In this document: positions 1 to 6,313 of the stretch, one piece after another
How positions within the stretch are numbered: the stretch's first letter is position 1
Layout: each line of letters begins with the position of its first letter
Assembly (NCBI GenBank): GCA_003557565.1
Contig: PWOG01000079.1
Coordinates: 1 to 15,092 of the forward strand
DNA: 15,092 bases
From: Desulfobulbaceae bacterium
GTDB taxonomy: Bacteria; Desulfobacterota; Desulfobulbia; Desulfobulbales; Desulfurivibrionaceae
Reading direction: 5' to 3'
Program-made: the position numbers and the translations under genes
The notes under the pieces: generated by a model
What the model was told of the DNA's origin: nothing
What the model saw: the letters and a program-made list of their open reading frames with translations, nothing else
Database searches by the model: none

Positions 1-1279
1 AAGCCATTTCCACGTTTTCCAAGGGCGGCAGAGGTCTGTCAAGGGTCTGCTCCAAACGGTCTATGGTGGCCTGGCTGAAGGAACGGTACATCAAGCGGGT
101 ATTGACGGTGTACTCTCCTTTGGCCGACAGGGGTATCCGATACACTTCCCGCTCCGTGGACTTGGCCGCAATCCGCCGGTCATAACCAATACCCTGGGCC
201 CGCCAGCTCTTGCCGGTCAACTCGCCCTGCTCATCCTCAAAGAGCAGGCGAAAAAACACCGCCTCGGGGTCGACATGGTTGTCGGCACCGATATGGCCCG
301 AGCTGTAGACCGTCTCGCCCGCCTCGTCGAGCACTTCCACGTGCAGCCACATCTTGCGGATATAGGTCACCCCGGTGGGTATTTTATGGCCCGCGCCCAC
401 GTTATGGACATCCACCGTCAACTCCAGGGTGGAGCCCTCCCCCACCTGTTGAAAAATTTCCAGTTCCGCCGCAGCCCGGAGCCGCTCCCTGGCCCGTTCG
501 GCCTGTTCTTCATGGCCGAGATAATCCTGCACATAGGAGCTGCCGCCGCCAAAGGCATGGAACGCCACGTTATCCCGCTGCTGCCCCATCATTGCCGCCC
601 GGCCGGGATTTTCCCCCACCCCCGGGGTGGGAGTCATGTGGCAATCCTGGCAGGTAATATTGTTCTGGCCATATTCGTTGTCTTTCCAGTCATCGTAGGT
701 GTCGATAATCGCCACCCCGGTGGCGGGGTGAATCACGTTATGGCAGGAACCGCAGAATTCGGCCTGGGTGTGGAGTTCTGAATATTGCACGGCATGATAC
801 AACTCCCGGCCGTCGCCTCTGGGCCCCCTTTTCACCCGGCCGGGACTGGAAAGATGCCCCATGTTGTAGGGCCGCTCCAGCCCTGTAACCGTATGGCAGA
901 AATCGCAGGAGACGCCCTGTTCGGAAATTGAGTCGAATTCGCTGCCGTCGTGGGGCGGCAGTTGTCCGGTTTTGGCGGCGATGGGAGCGTGGCAGGGTCC
1001 GCACAGCATGTCCGTGGCCCCATCGGTTTCCTGGTGCGCCTGCTCATAATCCTCTCGGTACCACATGTTATTCCAGGCATAGGCGTGCATGGAACTGGAC
1101 CATTGCTGGTGAATGTCCCGGTGACAGCCGGCACAGACCTGGGGGGCTTCAAAGGAGCCGGGGGCAAACAACTGGTCGCCCTCTTGGGCAATGGCCGGCG
1201 ATGCCGCAAAAACACTCAACATGCCAACGGTCAGGAACATAACAAAAGCAGGCGTTGAAAAAACAAACCGTGATTTCAT
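1..1279 (-). CDS. Secreted multiheme cytochrome c (C-terminus beyond window)
   Basis: The gene runs off the left edge, so only the first 426 residues are visible. An N-terminal signal peptide (about residues 1-31, ending SPAIAQ) directs export to the periplasm. Five CXXCH heme-attachment motifs follow: CAGCH (49-53), CGPCH (93-97), CDFCH (125-129), CGSCH (176-180) and CQDCH (210-214). Extra His residues between them could act as distal ligands. The spacing resembles cytochrome c-554-like multiheme families. After residue 280 there is a heme-free, beta-rich stretch with a GHKIPTG motif, which I associate with the C-terminal domains of such cytochromes. The start is ATG at 1279, with GGAG about 7 nt upstream. 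The likely role is periplasmic electron transfer; the partner and substrate cannot be read. The HMA gene lies 93 bp upstream on the same strand and may share its transcript. Confidence 0.87.
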   Translation of the reverse strand, partial: MKSRFVFSTPAFVMFLTVGMLSVFAASPAIAQEGDQLFAPGSFEAPQVCAGCHRDIHQQWSSSMHAYAWNNMWYREDYEQAHQETDGATDMLCGPCHAPIAAKTGQLPPHDGSEFDSISEQGVSCDFCHTVTGLERPYNMGHLSSPGRVKRGPRGDGRELYHAVQYSELHTQAEFCGSCHNVIHPATGVAIIDTYDDWKDNEYGQNNITCQDCHMTPTPGVGENPGRAAMMGQQRDNVAFHAFGGGSSYVQDYLGHEEQAERARERLRAAAELEIFQQVGEGSTLELTVDVHNVGAGHKIPTGVTYIRKMWLHVEVLDEAGETVYSSGHIGADNHVDPEAVFFRLLFEDEQGELTGKSWRAQGIGYDRRIAAKSTEREVYRIPLSAKGEYTVNTRLMYRSFSQATIDRLEQTLDRPLPPLENVEMA

Positions 1280-1372
1280 GGCAGTCTCCATGGTTTTATT
1301 ATCCAAAACGCTTTTTAATGATCCCTGACGCGGTGCTGTTCACCCCACTCTTTCCCAGGGACTCGGCTTACC

Positions 1373-1606
1373 CTATAATGTTGGTTCCTGCACTGACGCC
1401 ACCTGGTAGCCGGCGCCTTCCACCACCTGACGAATGCGCTGCACGTCGGTTTCTTCGGGCACATAAACGACCCGCACCTGGCTGGTGACAATGTCGGTGT
1501 TAATATCCTGCACACCACCGACGTTTCCAATCGCCGAAGAAATGACGCCGGCGCAATGATCACTTGTCATGCCTGGAACAGTCAACCGAAGTTCTCTTTT
1601 GCTCAT
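1373..1606 (-). CDS. Small HMA-domain (CopZ/MerP-like) protein with one metal Cys missing
   Basis: This 77-residue protein is the size of a stand-alone heavy-metal-associated domain (ferredoxin-like beta-alpha-beta-beta-alpha-beta fold). Such domains usually carry Cu(I), Hg(II) or Zn(II) on a GMxCxxC loop. Here the loop reads GMTSDHCAG, so the first metal Cys is replaced by Ser, encoded AGT, one base from TGT (Cys). The rest of the fold pattern is kept: LTVPGM at the start, VRVVYVPEETDVQRIRQVVE in the middle and GYQVASV at the end. The start is ATG at 1606 with AGGAG 6 nt upstream. It lies upstream of the multiheme cytochrome on the same strand. It could be a low-affinity or non-copper variant, or a domain kept for protein contacts. 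Family assignment is firm; metal binding is uncertain. Confidence 0.85.
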   Translation of the reverse strand: MSKRELRLTVPGMTSDHCAGVISSAIGNVGGVQDINTDIVTSQVRVVYVPEETDVQRIRQVVEGAGYQVASVQEPTL

Positions 1607-1804
1607 GTTTTACTCCTGGGCACCGGGACTATTGCGCTGCAGAATGGAGAAATCTTTCTTTGACTATGATGGATGGTAGTTTTGGCGGTGTAAAGCTATT
1701 TTTCTCAGCATCCGGCGCCTTCGTCCAAGTGGGCAAAATTGCACTTGACCGGTAAACCATGCTGTGATGTCATGTTGATGGGCTAAGTGTTTCTCCATGA
1801 AAAT

Positions 1805-1834
1805 TAATAGCCCTGACAAAAAAGAGGGCTATTA
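1805..1834. repeat. Perfect 10-bp inverted repeat in the leader of the channel gene
   Basis: TAATAGCCCT (1805-1814) and AGGGCTATTA (1825-1834) are exact reverse complements around a 10-nt A-rich loop, and end 66 nt before the channel start codon. No T-run follows on either strand, so it is not an ordinary rho-independent terminator. It may be an operator or an mRNA hairpin of the downstream gene. The rest of the 294-bp gap between 1606 and 1901 holds nothing else I could identify. Confidence 0.5.
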
Positions 1835-1900
1835 GCTGGCCTGGGCTGCACCCTGTATTCTTCATTTTCATGATTAAAAACCCAAGAAAGGAGGTGAGTT

Positions 1901-3100
1901 ATGGATGCTATACGTCAATTTTTTGAGCCTTTTGTGAATACAATTGGTGAATATCTGCCAAGCATTCTGGCCGCTCTTGTGGTGCTGGGTCTTGGCTGGC
2001 TGCTGATCGAGGTGGTCTGCCGCAGCGTGGCCAAGCTGCTGGGCCTGATCAAGCTGGACCAGCGCCTGCAGGGCGAGAAGGAAGAGCCTGCGGTCAAGAT
2101 GGAAGGCATCCTGGTGCAAATTCTGCGCTACGTCCTGCTGATCTCCCTTTTTCTGCTGGTGCTGGACATCCTGGGCGTGGCGGACGCCCTGGCCCCGGTC
2201 CGTGACATGTTCACCGCCCTTCTCAGCGCCATTCCCAATATCCTGGCCGCCATCCTGATCGGTGTTCTGGGGTATATCCTGGCGCAGATTGCCAGCAGCA
2301 TGGTCACGCTGCTGCTCAAAGGGGTCGACAGGTTCAACCCCCAACTGGGCCTGGCCGAGGGCTTCAGCCTGTCGCGGTTGCTCGGGCAGCTGGTTTTCAT
2401 CATTATTTTCGTCCCGCTACTGATCGTGGCTTTCGATGCCCTGCGGCTGGAGGCCATATCGGTTCCCGCCACCGCCATGCTTGAGGCACTGATGCGGGCC
2501 ATCCCCAATATCCTCGGGGCGGCGCTGATTCTGGTCGTGGCCTTTTTCATCGGCCGCTTCGTCGTCGGCATTATCGGCGATTTGCTTAAAAACCTCGGCG
2601 CCGATGAGCTTCCGGCCAAACTGGGAATCGATCAGGCATTCAGTGAAGGATTCACCTTATCGAAACTGGTCGCCTATGTCACCTTCATCTTCATCATGCT
2701 GGGCGCCGCCATTTCCGCCGTGGAAATGCTCGAACTGCAACGGGTGTCCGACCTGCTGACCCAGCTGACCCAGTTCGCCTTCCAGATCGCCCTGGGTGTG
2801 GTGGTCCTGGCCGTGGGCAGTTTCCTGGCCACCATTGCCTACCGGGCACTTTTGTCCGCCGGCACCAATGAGTTTCTGGCAATGCTGGCCCGGGTGGCGA
2901 TAATCGGCCTGGTCGTGGCCATGGGCCTGCGGCAAATGGGAATCGCCGACGACATCGTGCGCCTGGCCTTTGGGCTGACCATCGGCAGCGTGGCCGTCGC
3001 TTTTGCCCTGGCGTTCGGTCTCGGCGGGCGTGAGGCCGCAGGCAAACAACTCGAGATCTGGTTCAAGAAGTTAAACAAGGAAGAGCAAAGCAGGGATTAA
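1901..3100 (+). CDS. TM-helix-repeat mechanosensitive channel-like membrane protein
   Basis: This 399-residue, very hydrophobic protein has roughly ten membrane-spanning stretches (for example residues 19-37, 70-90, 105-130, 160-180, 200-225, 245-270, 285-310, 325-345 and 350-370). Two or more internal units repeat the pattern A-I-P-N-I-L-[AG]-A followed by a hydrophobic helix and a short amphipathic linker (AIPNILAAILIGVLGYILA near 110, AIPNILGAALILVVAFFIG near 200). This repeat is typical of conserved TM-helix proteins in the wider MscS/mechanosensitive family. The C-terminus (AFALAFGLGGREAAGKQLE) resembles the start of an MscS pore region, but the large cytoplasmic vestibule of true MscS is absent. 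A strong AGGAGGTG ribosome site precedes ATG 1901. The likely role is an inner-membrane channel for osmotic release. It ends 3 bp before the convergent gene on the other strand. Confidence 0.8.
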   Translation: MDAIRQFFEPFVNTIGEYLPSILAALVVLGLGWLLIEVVCRSVAKLLGLIKLDQRLQGEKEEPAVKMEGILVQILRYVLLISLFLLVLDILGVADALAPVRDMFTALLSAIPNILAAILIGVLGYILAQIASSMVTLLLKGVDRFNPQLGLAEGFSLSRLLGQLVFIIIFVPLLIVAFDALRLEAISVPATAMLEALMRAIPNILGAALILVVAFFIGRFVVGIIGDLLKNLGADELPAKLGIDQAFSEGFTLSKLVAYVTFIFIMLGAAISAVEMLELQRVSDLLTQLTQFAFQIALGVVVLAVGSFLATIAYRALLSAGTNEFLAMLARVAIIGLVVAMGLRQMGIADDIVRLAFGLTIGSVAVAFALAFGLGGREAAGKQLEIWFKKLNKEEQSRD

Positions 3101-3103
3101 CTT

Positions 3104-3415
3104 TCAGAGGTCTTCCAACCTCCATACCTCGTAGGCCGGTTCCTCGTATGGGTGGGCCCTTTTCAGGGCCCACACGGCCTCACGGATAAGTTCATCGGAG
3201 CACACCAGCTCCACCTTCAACTCCACCACCCGCGCCAGTTCCCCCACCCTGCCCGTGTGTGGGTTGGCGCCGGCCAGGGGGCGAAACTGGCCGGTACCCG
3301 GGGTCTGAAAACAGCAGGCATCGTAATCGCCGATGCGCCCGGCGCCGGCGGCAAACACCGCCTCCTTTACCTTTTCGGCATATTCCAGGGGGACAAAAAA
3401 AGCCAACTTGTACAA
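3104..3415 (-). CDS. Stand-alone NIF3/YqfO insert-like (CutA/PII-fold) protein, TTG start
   Basis: This 103-residue protein matches the family named for NGG1p-interacting factor NIF3 or YqfO-like. These small proteins correspond to the PII/CutA-like domain inserted in larger NIF3 (DUF34) proteins. Recognisable parts are the opening KLAFFVPLEYAEKVKEAVF, the central GAGRIGDYDACCF and GTGQFRPLAGANP, and the terminal RAHPYEEPAYEVWRLED. The function of the family is not settled. The start is TTG at 3415: GGAGG lies about 7 nt upstream and the conserved N-terminus begins there, while a nearby ATG is in another frame. It is the last gene of the minus-strand sbt block, 129 bp after sbtM, and I cannot tell whether it is co-transcribed. 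The 129-bp gap holds no feature I recognise. Confidence 0.78.
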   Translation of the reverse strand: MYKLAFFVPLEYAEKVKEAVFAAGAGRIGDYDACCFQTPGTGQFRPLAGANPHTGRVGELARVVELKVELVCSDELIREAVWALKRAHPYEEPAYEVWRLEDL

Positions 3416-3544
3416 AACCTACCTCCATAATTTTTAAATCCACCCCCATGCAAGTGCAGGCGATCAAACAAGCGCAGTGCGCCCCTTGCAGGCAAGCCTG
3501 GCTGATCGTCCGAAGACGCGGTGCGGCTGAACGTCTACGGGGAA

Positions 3545-5158
3545 CTAAACCGATTGCCGTGGGGCTTGCGCATAAAAGCAGTAGGGATCACGGTCTTGTG
3601 AGGGATCAAGACCCAGGCTGTAGATGACCGCCTGACACCCCCCGCAGGAGGGCAGCAGTTTGCAGCCTCGACAGGCGGCGCTGCCGCCCCGATAAAGCTG
3701 GCCGGCCGGGGAATCGTAGGCCCCGGCCAGGCCGTGCCGGAAAATGTTGCCCAACAGGGAGGGAAACTTGCGGCAGGCATGGATCTCGCCATCGGAAAGC
3801 AGGGTGACGAAATTGAATCCGGCGCCGCAGCCGAAGCCGGTACAGCCCCCAAAGGGTTTGCGACCCTGTTCGTCCCGGATGATGTTGATCAGGTTGTCTT
3901 TGAAGCCCAGAACCGGGTTGTGCCCCGCCTTCTTTTGATACTCCCACAGAAAGGCCCGGAAATCTTCCGGTTCGGGCATCAGCAACCGGGCTCCCTCCCC
4001 CACCGCCGACAGGCGGTTGAAGTTAAAAATGTCGGCCCGGTCGCGGAGAATCTCGCCCAGAGGCAGCACCTGCTCCAGGTTATCCCGGGTCAGGGTGAGC
4101 ATTACCCGGGAGGGGATGTCCAGGTCTTTCAAAACGGGCAGAAACTCCATCACCCGATCAAAGTAGCCGGCCTGACGGACAAAGTCGTTGTGTTCCGGCA
4201 GCCCCTCCAGGCTTACCTGGTAAAAGGACGGCGGCTGGATGGCGATCAATTCCTCCAGGCGCCGCCGGGAGGTGGGATTACCCAGAATACCCACCGGAAA
4301 ACCCCTTTTCACGGTTTCCCGGTACAGGTCATCAAAATGGGGATAAAGCAAGGGATTGCCCCCGGTAAAGGTCACCTTTCCCCTCACCTGGCGGGACTCA
4401 CAAAAGCTTTCCAGTTCGTCAAGAACCCTGAATGCTCGCTCCAAAGAAACCGCCTGGCGGGAACTGCGATCGTAGCAGTGCTTGCAGTTCAGATCGCAGG
4501 CCTGGGTGACATGCCACTGCAGGGTAAAGCCCCGGGGCTTTAAAAATCGCTCAAAGTCCTTTCCCTGGGCGACAAACCGCTGCCGGTCCCGAACCAGCAA
4601 ACTTTCCGGGACCAGAATCAGCCCTTTGTTGCGGGCCAGATCAACCGCCCGGTGGAGATTGGCCACCGCCACCCCGTGCTCCATGGCAGTGGGACCAATG
4701 GGCAGCTTTTCGGCGATGATTTTCAGGGCCAGCAGATCATTGTCCGTGGCCGGCCGGGTTCGAACCTTTCCCTGGCGGGGATCAAGCCAGACCAGCACGG
4801 TTTCCGCCCCGGCAGCCGGGGAAAAATTTTTCAGATCAACTGATTCGAGGGCGGCGGTCAAGCCCTGCCAGTGGAGATTAAAGATCCGCAGGGAGGGGTT
4901 GAGGGTCTTTTCCGTCACCCGGTGCGGCAGTTGTTCCTGCATTGCCCCACAGGCATGCACGGCGGCCTCCAGATTGGCCAGTTCTCCGGCAAAGGGCGGC
5001 AGCGCCAGTTCATCAGTCCGGGAGTGAACGATACCAGGCAGATTAGCCCACTGCTCGACCCCGCCCAGTTCCCGGACCAGCTGGAACCACGCTTTGCGGG
5101 CAATCAGTTGATAACAGGCGGAAAAAATATCCTCCAACGGCACGGCGAAACTGTTCAT
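3545..5158 (-). CDS. sbtM: Radical SAM/SPASM peptide maturase, SbtM-like
   Basis: This 537-residue enzyme is predicted to modify the small peptide encoded just upstream. The radical SAM core begins near residue 212. The 4Fe-4S cluster motif is CDLNCKHC (Cys 221, 225, 228), followed by the SAM-contacting TGGNP (265-269). The C-terminal SPASM region carries further cluster cysteines: CTGFGCGAGF, HACRKF, CRGCKLLPSCGGC and a final PYCFY. The first 200 residues are an N-terminal extension without a motif I know; long extensions occur in this maturase group. I recognise it as the family annotated as thio(seleno)oxazole-modification or selenobiotic-peptide radical SAM maturase SbtM. The reaction is inferred from that name, not seen. 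ATG 5158 has only a weak GGAAAG upstream. Two hairpins lie between it and the precursor gene, suggesting lower expression than the peptide. Confidence 0.85.
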   Translation of the reverse strand: MNSFAVPLEDIFSACYQLIARKAWFQLVRELGGVEQWANLPGIVHSRTDELALPPFAGELANLEAAVHACGAMQEQLPHRVTEKTLNPSLRIFNLHWQGLTAALESVDLKNFSPAAGAETVLVWLDPRQGKVRTRPATDNDLLALKIIAEKLPIGPTAMEHGVAVANLHRAVDLARNKGLILVPESLLVRDRQRFVAQGKDFERFLKPRGFTLQWHVTQACDLNCKHCYDRSSRQAVSLERAFRVLDELESFCESRQVRGKVTFTGGNPLLYPHFDDLYRETVKRGFPVGILGNPTSRRRLEELIAIQPPSFYQVSLEGLPEHNDFVRQAGYFDRVMEFLPVLKDLDIPSRVMLTLTRDNLEQVLPLGEILRDRADIFNFNRLSAVGEGARLLMPEPEDFRAFLWEYQKKAGHNPVLGFKDNLINIIRDEQGRKPFGGCTGFGCGAGFNFVTLLSDGEIHACRKFPSLLGNIFRHGLAGAYDSPAGQLYRGGSAACRGCKLLPSCGGCQAVIYSLGLDPSQDRDPYCFYAQAPRQSV

Positions 5159-5194
5159 CTGGCTTTCCGGTCTTGATTGAAAATATGAAAATTC

Positions 5195-5217
5195 GAACGC
5201 CGCTTTCGGCGGCGCTC
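5195..5217 (-). terminator. Second hairpin in the sbtA-sbtM gap
   Basis: On the minus strand GAGCGCCGC and GCGGCGTTC form a 9-bp stem (one G-U pair) around a 5-nt CGAAA loop. It is followed by GAATTTTC, with only four T in a row. It lies downstream of a better terminator and just before sbtM. It may add to attenuation or protect the processed sbtM end. Its role as a terminator is weakly supported. Confidence 0.4.
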
Positions 5218-5230
5218 AATGATCGCTTAC

Positions 5231-5266
5231 AAAAAATCGGCAGGAGGCCGTGAAGACCCTCCTGCC
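5231..5266 (-). terminator. Rho-independent terminator between sbtA and sbtM
   Basis: Read on the minus strand, GGCAGGAGG (5266-5258) pairs perfectly with CCTCCTGCC (5247-5239) across a 10-nt loop, then GA and six T follow (5236-5231). This is a classic intrinsic terminator shape placed 64 nt after the possible UAG end of sbtA. Because sbtM lies immediately downstream on the same strand, it probably acts as a partial terminator giving more precursor mRNA than maturase mRNA. Confidence 0.72.
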
Positions 5267-5302
5267 TGATTGGTGCAACCAAAAAATGTACCGCTTGTTT
5301 TG

Positions 5303-5321
5303 AGGACGCAACCTGCGTCCT
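5303..5321 (-). promoter_or_regulatory. SECIS-like hairpin downstream of two UGA codons of sbtA
   Basis: The minus strand reads AGGACGCAGGTTGCGTCCT: a perfect 8-bp stem with a GGU loop. Between the UGA at 5348-5350 and the loop are 34 nt, and between the UGA at 5336-5338 and the loop are 22 nt. Both fall in the spacing I know for bacterial SECIS elements (roughly 16-37 nt), which also need a G at the start of a small apical loop. The tip GCAGGU resembles the E. coli fdhF element as I remember it. Against this, there is no bulged U in the stem. No T-run follows, so it is not a simple terminator. Confidence 0.48.
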
Positions 5322-5329
5322 TGGCCGGC

Positions 5330-5347
5330 CTAAGCTCAGCCACTTGT
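5330..5347 (-). other. Possible selenocysteine readthrough tail of sbtA
   Basis: If the UGA at 5348-5350 is read as selenocysteine, the frame continues ACA AGT GGC UGA GCU and stops at UAG (5330-5332). That adds Sec-Thr-Ser-Gly-Sec-Ala, giving a 77-residue peptide. The tail repeats as S-G-U-A the S-G-C-A found near residue 35 of the peptide. Support comes from this match, the hairpin after it and the family being known for Sec/Cys variation. The reading is inference. Confidence 0.45.
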
Positions 5348-5563
5348 TCAAGCACCGTTTCCGTCAACGTCTTCCTCTTCTCCTTCTTCTCCTTCGTCTC
5401 CTTCTACGTCGTCGCCGTTGGTGGTGTCGCTGCTCTGGGGAGCTTTACCACCGGAAGCGCAGCCGCTGCCAAAGGCCATCCCGGGGGCGGCCAGGCTGCC
5501 TCCAGACAGCAGCGCGGCCAGGCATAATCCCGCCAAAAAAGTCTTTGCGTCCTGGTGTGTCAT
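5348..5563 (-). CDS. sbtA: SbtA-like RiPP precursor peptide
   Basis: This small protein has 71 residues as read to the first UGA. It begins with a leader-like segment (THQDAKTFLAGLCLAALL, then SGGSLAAPGMA) resembling the leaders of radical-SAM target peptides of the SbtA/selenobiotic family, which also look like export signals. The probable core follows: GSGCASGGK, with one Cys in a Gly/Ser context. An acidic tail, mostly Glu, Asp and Gly, ends at UGA. The start is the second of two in-frame ATGs: AGGAGG lies 6 nt before ATG 5563 and abuts ATG 5569. It sits 46 bp after the repeat-protein gene and 189 bp before its likely maturase. The gap upstream has a weak 6-bp hairpin (5588-5605). The family call rests on leader resemblance plus the neighbour, and on memory of the family. 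Confidence 0.72.
   Translation of the reverse strand: MTHQDAKTFLAGLCLAALLSGGSLAAPGMAFGSGCASGGKAPQSSDTTNGDDVEGDEGEEGEEEDVDGNGA
5371..5405 (-). other. Purine-only tract with repeated SD-like motifs inside sbtA
   Basis: The coding strand here is almost pure GA (one C), encoding Glu, Gly and Asp. It contains several AAGGAG-type sequences that match the ribosome-binding consensus. It ends about 20 nt before the first UGA. Internal SD-like runs can slow ribosomes, which might help recoding; equally it may only reflect an acidic low-complexity tail. Confidence 0.5.
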
Positions 5564-5609
5564 AAGCATCCTCCTGTTTTATGTTGCCAAGGGTCCACTC
5601 CCTTGCTTA

Positions 5610-6170
5610 TTAAAACCGCCAGTTCACGAAAACCATGCCCGGCGCCAGGGCATTGGGCAACTCGGTGAACCACCTGTTTTCCCGGATCACGTTGACGAGC
5701 CCGAGTTGGAGGCCGGTGGATGCCGTTTCGGCGTAATTAACCACACCCAGCTGAACGCCTTTGAGATTGCCGACATAGTTCACCAGACCGGTCTGCAAAC
5801 CCACGAAGTCCTGGTCGGTATAATTGACGATTCCGCTTTGCCAGCCCAGGAAATTTTCCCGGGTATAGTTAACGGGCGCCCATTGAACCCCCCGGTAACT
5901 GTCGGCATAGTTGGCCAACAAACTCCAACTGAACCCGGCGCTTTCACCGGTGCTGCCGCTCACGATTCCCAGGGCCAGGGCTTTCTGGGGATTTTCACTC
6001 CAGATTCCCAGCGACACCCCCCTGATATGGACATCGCGATCATGCACCGCAATATCCGGGGTCAAGCTCAACTGAAAAGCGCGGCTTTCGGCAAAAGCAC
6101 CCGTGGCGGCGCTCAGCGAAAAACCCAAAGTAATCAACAGCGTAGCCAGTCCTGCTCCAAATTTGTTCAT
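5610..6170 (-). CDS. Exported GxQxGxVNY-repeat surface protein
   Basis: This 186-residue protein has a clear signal peptide (MNKFGAGLATLLITLGF onward, cleavage likely after AFA at about residue 27). The second half is made of five consecutive 14-15-residue units of the form G-[VWL]-Q-x-x-x-V-N-Y: GVQWAPVNY, GWQSGIVNY, GLQTGLVNY, GVQLGVVNY, GLQLGLVNV. Such alternating repeats suggest beta strands. The last residue is Phe, as in many outer-membrane barrels. It resembles what databases call LA_2272-family surface-repeat proteins; no molecular function is known to me. ATG 6170 is preceded by AAAGGAGG at good spacing; a TTG at 6206 lacks such a site. It is the first gene of the minus-strand block leading into sbtA, so it may be an outer-membrane partner of that peptide, but this is inference from position. 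Confidence 0.75.
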   Translation of the reverse strand: MNKFGAGLATLLITLGFSLSAATGAFAESRAFQLSLTPDIAVHDRDVHIRGVSLGIWSENPQKALALGIVSGSTGESAGFSWSLLANYADSYRGVQWAPVNYTRENFLGWQSGIVNYTDQDFVGLQTGLVNYVGNLKGVQLGVVNYAETASTGLQLGLVNVIRENRWFTELPNALAPGMVFVNWRF

Positions 6171-6290
6171 AACCTGTCCTCCTTTTTTAGTTACCTGCAG
6201 TTTCAATTGCGCACCACCTTTACGATCCTACTAAAAAGGCTAGCAGAACTGGGGCAAAAGCTCAAATAATCTCATCACTCTGCTTTTGTA

Positions 6291-6311
6291 GGCGCCACAA
6301 ACTGCGGCGCC
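6291..6311. repeat. 9-bp hairpin between PilZ gene and repeat-protein gene
   Basis: The 21-nt sequence has outer GGCGCC arms and folds on the minus strand as a 9-bp stem (one G-U pair) with a 3-nt loop, ending 3 nt before the PilZ stop codon. No T-run follows on the minus strand. It may help end the PilZ transcript or separate it from the sbt block; a promoter for that block probably lies in 6171-6290, where a TTGAGC/TAGCCT pair is only a weak match. Confidence 0.45.
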
Positions 6312-6313
6312 GA

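Noticed and set aside
275..781. Open plus-strand frame of 168 codons
   Set aside because: It is the opposite strand of the cytochrome gene, which has a signal peptide and five CXXCH motifs; the plus frame shows no motif or ribosome site.
3734..4543. Open plus-strand frame of 269 codons
   Set aside because: It is the antisense of the radical SAM gene, whose cluster cysteines and SPASM motifs are unmistakable.
5303..5321. Hairpin after sbtA read as an ordinary terminator
   Set aside because: No T-run follows; a proper terminator lies about 40 nt further on. The SECIS reading fits its place better.
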